Shown one piece after another: positions 8,400-15,919 of a DNA stretch of 64,000 nucleotides. Made by a program: the position numbers and the translations under genes. The first letter of the stretch is position 1; every line of letters begins with the position of its first letter. The stretch spans positions 62,001-126,000 of the forward strand of contig JAFWCB010000007.1 of the NCBI GenBank assembly GCA_017537025.1. Direction: 5' to 3'. The notes under the pieces were generated by a model. The model was given only the letters and a program-made list of their open reading frames with translations. It was not told the origin of the DNA and did no database searches. The stretch comes from Sediminibacterium sp. Lineage in GTDB: Bacteria; Bacteroidota; Bacteroidia; Chitinophagales; Chitinophagaceae.

Positions 8400-8987
8400 C
8401 TAAACGTAATAGAATAAAACGGCACCAACTCCAATGAGTAAAAGTATTACTGCGTACACCCACCAATTATCGGCACTTGCTTCGGCGGCATCTTGTCCTA
8501 ATAGCTCTCTAATATCTTCCTCCTCTTGTTCCGTTAGTTCCCTTTCATACTCTTCGGGAATATTTTTCTTATCTGCTTTTACAGGCTGGATGGCATTGCC
8601 AGAATTAACTTGCGGAATAATATCATGGGTAGTTTTATCCGGACTGAATATGATCAATCCACTTTCTTCTTTTCTTAAATTACCCAATCCTGGTATCTTA
8701 CCTCCTTGTGGCGCCGTAATTGTAGATTTAAGTTGATATAAATAGTCGTGAAAGCGACGAATGGCCACCACTTCATCAACTCCCATTTCTTCGGCTAAAA
8801 AATCAAAGAAAACCTTATCTGCAGGTGCGGTTTGCTCCTGTTTAAATTGAATTACCGGGGTTGGACCAAATAATAACCCAGTAGAAGTATCTAGCTTAGA
8901 AGGGTTATACTGGATAGTGAAATTACCCACATCAGGAATGCCCAGTTTTTTATGGAGTACCAGGTATTTATGAAGGTATTGATGCAT
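8400..8987 (-). CDS. HU-CCDC81-like domain protein with C-terminal membrane anchor
   Basis: 195 residues. The N-terminal half (MHQYLHKYLVLHKKLGIPDV, later GLGNLRKEESGLI) resembles the HU/IHF-like HU-CCDC81 module that Bacteroidota proteins carry ahead of a SPOR peptidoglycan-binding domain. An acidic linker (EEYERELTEQEEEDIRELL) follows, and a single hydrophobic helix at residues 175-195 ends the protein. The usual membrane-SPOR half is therefore missing or reduced to the anchor. Topology would place the HU-like domain in the cytoplasm, where it might bind DNA or a protein partner (inference). It starts 14 bases after the stop of the upstream barrel gene, so co-transcription is likely. Confidence 0.72.
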   Translation of the reverse strand: MHQYLHKYLVLHKKLGIPDVGNFTIQYNPSKLDTSTGLLFGPTPVIQFKQEQTAPADKVFFDFLAEEMGVDEVVAIRRFHDYLYQLKSTITAPQGGKIPGLGNLRKEESGLIIFSPDKTTHDIIPQVNSGNAIQPVKADKKNIPEEYERELTEQEEEDIRELLGQDAAEASADNWWVYAVILLLIGVGAVLFYYV

Positions 8988-9001
8988 TCAATTAACGCTG
9001 T

Positions 9002-10798
9002 TTATTTAAACGAATATACAACTCCTGCGATTACATTGAATCCAAAAACCGGATATTGATTCCAACGTTGATATTTATTATTGAAAAGGTTGTTTAACTG
9101 CAGCCAGATGTTGATGTTCTTGGTGGCTGCAAACTCACCCCCCAAGTTGACGTCGAAAGTGGCAGGAAGCCGATCCGACTTGAGTGCAGCATTTCGGTAA
9201 AGGCTACCACTTCTAAAGAATATATCGGCCTTAATTTGTAAATCTTTGAGTGGCTTCCATTGAGCACCGCCTGTAATATCAAAAGGCACCAAACCCCAGG
9301 CATATAAATTTTGTGATACCTCATTAAATTGGGTAATATTGGTTGACCCAATAAATGAAAGCTTCTCTTGAACAGTATAATTAACTTCTCCGTGAACTTT
9401 AAAAGCTTTTATCTCCGGCTCAAAAATAATATCAAAGAATTTACTGTCGCTCATGTTATTGGTAAATAAAACCTGATTAAACTGCCTCAGATAACTTACC
9501 CTAGCCCCATATGAGATATGATTTCCTACATTACCCTTAATTCCAATATATTGTTCATTCGTTCTGGTATTGGATAAATTTGTTGGCTGACTAATCCATG
9601 GGTTAGTACCTGTTAGAGAGCGAAAGCTATTTTTTGTATAATACCCAACCCAGCCCAATTCAAAAGAAAATGGATTATACGGCATTTTTAAGGTTGCTGA
9701 AATATCGGGCAGCATGTTGTATGCGTTATTATCCCAACTTGGCATAATACCGGCATTAATTTTTACATTAGGTGTAGAAAATATAACAGCAGGATTAACT
9801 TGGTATAAATTATTGGTAATCCTATTCACCGGCGTTACCGTTGACCCGAAATCACCTGTAATATCTAATGCAAAAGAAAGAATCTTCGTAAAAGATTTTT
9901 CAACCGGGAGTTGTAATATAATATTATTGTCTTGCGCCCCTACATTATCGGTAAACCGATAATAATTGATTTTAGGATGATAACTTAATAATTTTTCATT
10001 AGGCATTTTATTTCTTAAGCCTAACTCTAAACCAAGGGTATTATAAATTTGCTTAAGCTGATCTTTTGTGAAACCACTTGTTGCACCACCGGGTACTCCA
10101 TACCGAAATTGGGTGATGCTATTAAAAAATGCTTCCGTTGTCCATTCTATATTATTATCCGTATTAATGATTGATTTCACATCGATACCAAATTTACTAT
10201 ACTGCTGAGCAAAAACATCGCTTTTGGCAGTAATGTAATCAACTCCCAAATTCGTTATTGATTTCTTACCATCCCCAAAAGAAAAACGGCCATCCGCTAG
10301 TACCGTACTGTAATTGCCCAAGCCTATTTTTACACGATGATTATTTTGCCAGGTAATTCCCGAATCTGCGGGTAACGCAAGTGGTTTTATGGGTAAGGGT
10401 TGATAGGAGAAGAATAAATTTGAAGAAGGTACCTTATATTCTAAGGGGATTTTAGAAGAATCGGTTACCGGGGTGGCAGCAGTAAAATTTATTTTAGCAG
10501 CGTATTGTAAGGAAGGCTTAAACGAAGATGTTATAATTACCGTTCTATTGCCGGTTGTATCTGATAATCCTTCTCTGGTTACTATAGCCATTTCTGCATC
10601 GGCACTATTAGTGCTTGATTTCGTTTTAGCGGTTGATATTTTCTTGGCAACCTGCTTTTGGGCTGTCGATTTCTTTTTAGTAAGAGTGGTTTTTTTTGCT
10701 TTTGTTGTAGTCTTTTTCTTTCTTTTTTGAGCCAGTGCCGAATCAAAAACTAAAGTGCTAAGCAACAAAATCAATAATATGGATATGATTTTTTTCAT
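9002..10798 (-). CDS. Outer-membrane beta-barrel, TonB-receptor-like barrel without plug
   Basis: 598 residues. A signal peptide ends at ALAQ and is followed by a strongly basic, Lys/Thr-rich stretch (about residues 24-66), unusual for an envelope protein and resembling a histone H1 tail. The rest has alternating aromatic/polar strands with turns (for example YGARVSYLRQFNQVLF). It ends in NNLFNNKYQRWNQYPVFGF and a final aromatic strand, the signature end of TonB-dependent receptor barrels. I see no plug domain or TonB box. It starts 3 bases after the large TPR gene, so the two are translated from one transcript. The pair probably forms an envelope complex; the cargo or function is not recognisable. 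Confidence 0.78.
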   Translation of the reverse strand: MKKIISILLILLLSTLVFDSALAQKRKKKTTTKAKKTTLTKKKSTAQKQVAKKISTAKTKSSTNSADAEMAIVTREGLSDTTGNRTVIITSSFKPSLQYAAKINFTAATPVTDSSKIPLEYKVPSSNLFFSYQPLPIKPLALPADSGITWQNNHRVKIGLGNYSTVLADGRFSFGDGKKSITNLGVDYITAKSDVFAQQYSKFGIDVKSIINTDNNIEWTTEAFFNSITQFRYGVPGGATSGFTKDQLKQIYNTLGLELGLRNKMPNEKLLSYHPKINYYRFTDNVGAQDNNIILQLPVEKSFTKILSFALDITGDFGSTVTPVNRITNNLYQVNPAVIFSTPNVKINAGIMPSWDNNAYNMLPDISATLKMPYNPFSFELGWVGYYTKNSFRSLTGTNPWISQPTNLSNTRTNEQYIGIKGNVGNHISYGARVSYLRQFNQVLFTNNMSDSKFFDIIFEPEIKAFKVHGEVNYTVQEKLSFIGSTNITQFNEVSQNLYAWGLVPFDITGGAQWKPLKDLQIKADIFFRSGSLYRNAALKSDRLPATFDVNLGGEFAATKNINIWLQLNNLFNNKYQRWNQYPVFGFNVIAGVVYSFK

Positions 10799-10801
10799 GA
10801 C

Positions 10802-13800
10802 TTAGTTTTTAGGAGCTTCAACTTTTGCGCTTTTATTTTTTTCTACAAGTACCACTGCCAGTTTATCGGAAGCTTCTTTTTTTAATATTGGGTCGCTTGC
10901 ATTCTCAACCACACTTTTTAAGGTTGCTTCCGCATTAAAAAAATCTTTCTGCTCCGTATAAATGTCGCCTATCAGTATATAAGATTTTGTAACCCAGTTA
11001 TCATAAGAACCAAATTTTTTAATGGTTTCAAAACAAGATTTTTCTGCATCAGCCAGTTTATGTTGATAAAATTGTATCAGTGCGATATTGTATTGTGTTT
11101 CTGCTGTTATCTCCGATTTACCTTGAGACAGTAATGATTTATATTGTGTGAGGGCGGCATCATAATTTTTAGCCAGTTGCTCATTCTTGGCTAATATAAA
11201 TCCGGCCATTAATTTATCGTCGTTAGCAATTCCTTTTTCCAATAGCAGTTCAGCGGCTGTTGGTGCGGCAGGCGTATATTGTTGGGTTTTAAAATAACAT
11301 CTTACCAATCCGCGCATAGCTTCTAATCTATTTTCTTGTTGCAGCGCTATTTTCTTTAATTGTTCAAAGTAGATGGCGGCATTAGTATAGTCCTTATTAT
11401 CAAAGTAGTAGATCCGTGCTGCTTGCAACATACTTCTTTCTGCATATTTATTAGGTGCCAGTTTAGCAACCATGGTATAGAATGGTAAAGCAGCAGCGCT
11501 ATTCTTTTGTACAATATTTATTTCTGCTAAAAAATAATTTGCTTCTACTTTATATTTCCCATCGGGGTATTTTAAAACGTATTCTGTGAAACCGGATTGA
11601 GCGCCACTGTTATCTTTAGCCTCATATCTAATCATGGCAGATTTAAAATTTAACGAATCCGCCTCTCCAACAGTTACCGGTTTGCCATTCTTCTCCATAA
11701 ACCCGATATACTCAGCTGGTTTTTGTTGCTCAATAAAAATATTTCGAATGTACTCTATAGCAGCGTCCGATTCAGTACTATTCGGATACCTATTTACTAA
11801 TATTTTAAACTGATCTAATGAGGCATCATTTTTATCGAGATTGAATAATGCAACGCCTAGCTTTAAATAAGCTTGCGGATATAAAGCCGATGCTTTAGGA
11901 TTGTTGATTATTTTGTATAAAGGAGAGAGTGCTTTCTCAAAAGCTTCCTCCCCCAGCCAAGCATTGGCAGTTTCCATTTGTCCAAATGGGAGATAATTCG
12001 ATTGAGGATACTCGGATTCTAATTTTGCCAGTAGTTGTAGCTTATCGGAAGATTTATTCAAAGCACCGGCTATGATTGCTTTTTGATACAAAGCGTAATC
12101 TGCCGCACTCCAACCTGCGTTATACACTCCATCATATATATTGAGTGCTTGCTTATACTCTTTATTCATAAACCAGCAATCGGCGGCCCTCACTACAGCA
12201 TCTTTCTCAACATTATTGGTAGCCGTTGCCACCGACTTTGCCACTAGCTCAAACTGCTCTTTAGCTTGTTTATAACTCTCTTTTTTTAATAAAGCATATC
12301 CCAAAATATAACGAGCGTTCTGCGAGCTTACTTCTCCATTTCGGGCAGGGGCTTTTAAATATTGCAGCATAAAGGCAATAGCCGCATCAGTTTTGCCGGT
12401 ACGGTAAGCGATTTCTCCTTTCCAAAAATTTGCCATGGAAAAATAATTTCCATTCTCCTGTGCCTGTAATAACACATCCAGTAAATTATCTGCCTGTGCA
12501 ATTTGTTGATCATTGATAAGCTCTACAATTCTCCCATATAAAATACGTGGATATAATTTTATAGCAGTAATTGTTTTGTTTGGCATAGCATCATACAATA
12601 ACAAAGCATTCTTATAGCTGCTTGTATTTGCCAGTGTACTCAATAACAATTCCTTAGCTTCATAATTATAGGAAGAAGTGGGATACTGCTGAATGAAACG
12701 CTCTAAGCCTTTTGCGGCCTCATCAAAATAATTGAGTTCATAAGAAAGCTTAGCGTAATGAAAGGCCGAAACTTCTTTTTGGGTAGGGTTGCTATTATTA
12801 GTATAACAAAAAAGAAATGCACTGCGTGCGTTAGCGGGATCATCTACTTTTAAATAACAATCAGCCAACAAGTACATACTATTCTGCGCTAGCGAGTCTT
12901 GCGCACTACCTATTTGTTTAAACCCGGATATGGCTTTTTGCCAATTCTTGGCTTCATAATAGCAGTACGATAATTCATAAATATCTTCTCTACTTACTTT
13001 TTCTTTTCTTTCCACATATTCCTGCAAGTAAGGAAGTGCTTTTGCAAATTGTCGTTTCTCAAAAAGTATATGTCCGGCCAGTTGCTTCAATGGCAAATCA
13101 TAGTATTGTCCTTTTTTTTGAATAGCCAGTTCCGCATAGTTCAGGGCCTTATCTTTTTCACCGGAGAAATAATATAACTCAGATAAATAGAAAGGAACAA
13201 TATTTTGATAGTCAGGGGCTTTTTCAGCGATCATAAAAGCCTGGATTGCCTCTGAATAATTCTTCTCATTAAATTGTAGAAAGCCGTAATAATAATTAGC
13301 ATCGATATAGTTGGGATTATTGGGCAACTGCCGAATACTATTAAATAGTGGTTTGGCTTTATCAAATTGCTGTAACACAAAGTAGCTATATGCCTTACAA
13401 AATTTCATTTCTGCAATCTGCGCATTACTCAAGTTCTCAATATTTGTTTTATCAAAAAAAGCAATGGATTCCCCAAAAGATTGTTTTCGATAATAATAGG
13501 TCCCTAAGTGAAAGGCTGTCATCTGTGCATGTGCCAGGTTATTTTCGAGATCTATATATGTTCTGGCCATGGTAGCTGCAGAGGCTTCATTAAGTTGTAA
13601 ACCACAAATAATATAGTAATATTTGGCTTCGGCATACACCTGATCCGGGATATTACTATTTTTTACACCATTGCTATAAAGGGTTTTAAATAAGGGATAG
13701 GCCAAACTAAATTGCTCTTGCTGGTACAATAGTTTCGCTTGTTTAAAATCGGCATCAGGTTCAATATAGGTTTGCGTAAGCTGTGCTGTTACAGCCCCTA

Positions 13801-13858
13801 TGAAGAGTTGTATAAAACAAAAAACAATAAGAACACGTTGCATAAGGTTACGATTCAT
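10802..13858 (-). CDS. Large secreted tetratricopeptide-repeat protein
   Basis: 1018 residues from the ATG at 13858; an upstream TTG at 13870 adds only four residues and is less likely. The signal peptide ends IGAVTAQ. The remainder is a long alpha-solenoid of TPR-type repeats, with typical pieces such as YAEAKYYYIICGLQ, KALNYAELAIQKKG and PDGKYKVEANYFLAEI. It has no catalytic domain. Such long periplasmic TPR proteins act as scaffolds. It is the first gene of the four-gene minus-strand operon and is followed after 3 bases by the barrel gene. Residues 390-410 and other segments resemble BamD/YbgF-like repeats, which fits a role at the outer membrane, but the partner is unknown. It is much longer than BamD itself. 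Confidence 0.8.
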   Translation of the reverse strand: MNRNLMQRVLIVFCFIQLFIGAVTAQLTQTYIEPDADFKQAKLLYQQEQFSLAYPLFKTLYSNGVKNSNIPDQVYAEAKYYYIICGLQLNEASAATMARTYIDLENNLAHAQMTAFHLGTYYYRKQSFGESIAFFDKTNIENLSNAQIAEMKFCKAYSYFVLQQFDKAKPLFNSIRQLPNNPNYIDANYYYGFLQFNEKNYSEAIQAFMIAEKAPDYQNIVPFYLSELYYFSGEKDKALNYAELAIQKKGQYYDLPLKQLAGHILFEKRQFAKALPYLQEYVERKEKVSREDIYELSYCYYEAKNWQKAISGFKQIGSAQDSLAQNSMYLLADCYLKVDDPANARSAFLFCYTNNSNPTQKEVSAFHYAKLSYELNYFDEAAKGLERFIQQYPTSSYNYEAKELLLSTLANTSSYKNALLLYDAMPNKTITAIKLYPRILYGRIVELINDQQIAQADNLLDVLLQAQENGNYFSMANFWKGEIAYRTGKTDAAIAFMLQYLKAPARNGEVSSQNARYILGYALLKKESYKQAKEQFELVAKSVATATNNVEKDAVVRAADCWFMNKEYKQALNIYDGVYNAGWSAADYALYQKAIIAGALNKSSDKLQLLAKLESEYPQSNYLPFGQMETANAWLGEEAFEKALSPLYKIINNPKASALYPQAYLKLGVALFNLDKNDASLDQFKILVNRYPNSTESDAAIEYIRNIFIEQQKPAEYIGFMEKNGKPVTVGEADSLNFKSAMIRYEAKDNSGAQSGFTEYVLKYPDGKYKVEANYFLAEINIVQKNSAAALPFYTMVAKLAPNKYAERSMLQAARIYYFDNKDYTNAAIYFEQLKKIALQQENRLEAMRGLVRCYFKTQQYTPAAPTAAELLLEKGIANDDKLMAGFILAKNEQLAKNYDAALTQYKSLLSQGKSEITAETQYNIALIQFYQHKLADAEKSCFETIKKFGSYDNWVTKSYILIGDIYTEQKDFFNAEATLKSVVENASDPILKKEASDKLAVVLVEKNKSAKVEAPKN

Positions 13859-14006
13859 ACGATATATCAAAGGTTTCTGCTTTTTGTGATATTAAAGCAC
13901 AAGAACCTGTTAAAGATAGTGAGGCTGTTTTGTAAGCCCTATAGAACCCTGCATATGTGGAAAAACAAGATAAGGTCGTAAGTTTGTCAACAAATTGAAT
14001 ATTTTC

Positions 14007-14420
14007 ATGTACGAACATAGTACTATTGTTAGGGTAAGATATGCGGAAACGGATCAAATGGACATTGTTTATTATGGTAATTATGCGCAGTATTTTGAAG
14101 TTGGCAGGGTTGAATGTATTCGCGATTTAGGGTTTTCTTATAAAAAAATGGAGGAGATGGGAGTTAGGATGCCGGTAGTGAAATTAGAGATCGAATATTT
14201 ACGTCCCGCTCATTACGACGAACTACTTACCATCAAAACTGTTATCAAAGAATTACCGATTAAGCACGAGATTATTTTTTATCATGAAGTATACAATGAG
14301 AAAAAGAAAATTATTACGCGCGGTAAAGTGGATTTATTTTTTATTGATATCGCCACCAATAAGCGTACCCTAATGCCTGAAAATTTACGTAAAACTTTGG
14401 AACCGTTTTTTAGGGAATAG
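14007..14420 (+). CDS. Acyl-CoA thioesterase, YbgC/4HBT hotdog family
   Basis: 137 residues with a single hotdog fold, the usual size for YbgC. The motif YAETDQMDIVYYGNYAQYFE carries the catalytic Asp of the 4-hydroxybenzoyl-CoA thioesterase/YbgC family within the first 30 residues. It hydrolyses acyl-CoA in the cytoplasm; chain length cannot be predicted. I chose the ATG at 14007 because the TTG at 13995 would add only four residues. It is divergent from the TPR operon across about 150 bases. It is followed by a heptamer repeat tract and then cinA. Confidence 0.87.
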   Translation: MYEHSTIVRVRYAETDQMDIVYYGNYAQYFEVGRVECIRDLGFSYKKMEEMGVRMPVVKLEIEYLRPAHYDELLTIKTVIKELPIKHEIIFYHEVYNEKKKIITRGKVDLFFIDIATNKRTLMPENLRKTLEPFFRE

Positions 14421-14422
14421 AT

Positions 14423-14529
14423 TATAGGTTATAGGTAATAGCTAAATTATCTATTACTCCCATAACCTCTATATTCTATACCCTATAACCTGTCACCTAC
14501 CACCTATCACCTATACCCTATAACCTAAA
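14423..14529. repeat. Degenerate heptamer tract with inverted arms (TATAGGT / ACCTATA)
   Basis: The left part has TATAGGT-type units and the right part at least nine heptamers of the complementary type (for example ACCTATC, CCCTATA), running in phase right up to the cinA start codon. The two halves are inverted relative to each other and could fold into a long imperfect hairpin. It fills the whole gap between the thioesterase and cinA. Confidence 0.75.
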
Positions 14530-15792
14530 ATGCTAACACAAAAAACCTACGCCTCCATCATTACTATAGGAGATGAACTTTTAATCGGACAAGTAATTGA
14601 TACTAATAGTGCCTGGCTTGCGCAAGAACTAAATAAAATTGGGGTTATTGTAAAACACCGGGTAGCAGTTGGTGATGTTTGGGATGATATTTGGCAGGCT
14701 CTGGATGATGAAAGTAAACAAGCTTCTATTGTGTTAATCACAGGCGGACTTGGTCCTACCGCCGATGATATAACTAAGCCATTGCTATGCCAATATTTTA
14801 AGGGAAATATGGTGGTTCATCAACCCACACTCGATCATATCACTTATATATTTGAACATATACTGAAACGGCCAATGATAGAACGTAATGCTAAACAGGC
14901 CGAGGTTCCCGATGTATGCACCGTATTAAAAAATGAGCGGGGTACAGCACCGGGCATGTTATTTACAAAAGACAATACTGTTTTTATCGCGATGCCGGGC
15001 GTACCGCATGAAATGAAATGGATCACTAACAACCATGTAATTCCCTATATACAAACTCATTTTCAAACCGGTGCAGTAGCGCATAGAACCCTGCTAACTG
15101 CAGGTATTGGGGAATCATTTCTAGCTGAGTTGATCAAAGATTTCGAAGAATCACTTCCCCAGCAAATTAAACTTGCATATCTACCGAATTATGGAATGGT
15201 TAGATTGCGGTTAACCGGCTGGATGGAAGATAAATTAGCTTTAGATGAATTACTAGATAGTCTCTTTAATAAATTGAAAATCAAAGTACAAGATTATCTA
15301 GTTATAGATGAAGACCAGCCTATGGAAGTAGCTGTTGGAAAATTATTAGTAGCGAAAAAACAAACCGTTGCTACAGCCGAAAGCTGTACGGGTGGGTATA
15401 TTGCGCATTTATTAAGTATTCACCCGGGATCTTCTGTTTTTTTTAAAGGTTCTATTGTTAGTTATGCCAATGAAATAAAAGGAACTCTACTAGGTGTTCC
15501 AAAAGAAATTATGGAAACTGTTGGGGTTGTTAGCGAGCCTACGGTAATTCAAATGGCTAAAGCTGCTAGAATAAGTTTGAATACCGATTATGCTATTGCC
15601 GTAAGTGGTATTATGGGGCCCGGCGGGGCTACCAATGAAAAACCAGTTGGATTGGTTTGGGTTGCTGTTGCGAATGCGGAGAAAGTTATTGCTCAGTCTT
15701 TTAATTTTAGGTTTGACCGAAGACGTAACATTGAATTAACTGCCACAAATGCATTAAACTTACTTAGGCGCATGATTGTGGAAAATAGTTGA
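14530..15792 (+). CDS. cinA: CinA family protein (nicotinamide-nucleotide amidase / pyrophosphatase)
   Basis: 420 residues in the full two-domain arrangement. The N-terminal MoaB/MogA-like domain holds GDELLIGQVIDTNSAWLA and VLITGGLGPTADD. The C-terminal PncC domain begins around residue 260 with the nucleotide-loop motif TAESCTGGYIAHLL, followed by GPGGATNEKPVGLVW. The family deamidates nicotinamide mononucleotide and hydrolyses ADP-ribose, serving NAD recycling; the competence link applies to other phyla. The start codon directly abuts a heptamer repeat tract, leaving no obvious Shine-Dalgarno. That is normal for Bacteroidota. Confidence 0.93.
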   Translation: MLTQKTYASIITIGDELLIGQVIDTNSAWLAQELNKIGVIVKHRVAVGDVWDDIWQALDDESKQASIVLITGGLGPTADDITKPLLCQYFKGNMVVHQPTLDHITYIFEHILKRPMIERNAKQAEVPDVCTVLKNERGTAPGMLFTKDNTVFIAMPGVPHEMKWITNNHVIPYIQTHFQTGAVAHRTLLTAGIGESFLAELIKDFEESLPQQIKLAYLPNYGMVRLRLTGWMEDKLALDELLDSLFNKLKIKVQDYLVIDEDQPMEVAVGKLLVAKKQTVATAESCTGGYIAHLLSIHPGSSVFFKGSIVSYANEIKGTLLGVPKEIMETVGVVSEPTVIQMAKAARISLNTDYAIAVSGIMGPGGATNEKPVGLVWVAVANAEKVIAQSFNFRFDRRRNIELTATNALNLLRRMIVENS

Positions 15793-15919
15793 ATAAATTT
15801 TCTGTGGATAACACTATATTTGTTGATTAGTAGTACTTTGTATATAAAAAAAGAGGCTAATTAAACAATGGAAGGGTTGGGAGGTTAACGTTTTGTCCAA
15901 CTTAAAATAGTACGACAGT

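Noticed and set aside
8434-8736. A plus-strand frame of 100 codons opposite the HU-like gene.
   Set aside because: A Ser/Leu-rich reverse reading of a real gene, with no supporting motif.
15803-15811. A perfect DnaA-box nonamer (TGTGGATAA), with a second copy at 26684-26692.
   Set aside because: Single isolated boxes 11 kb apart without a cluster, dnaA, dnaN or skew change. About one match is expected by chance in 64 kb of this composition, so no origin is claimed.
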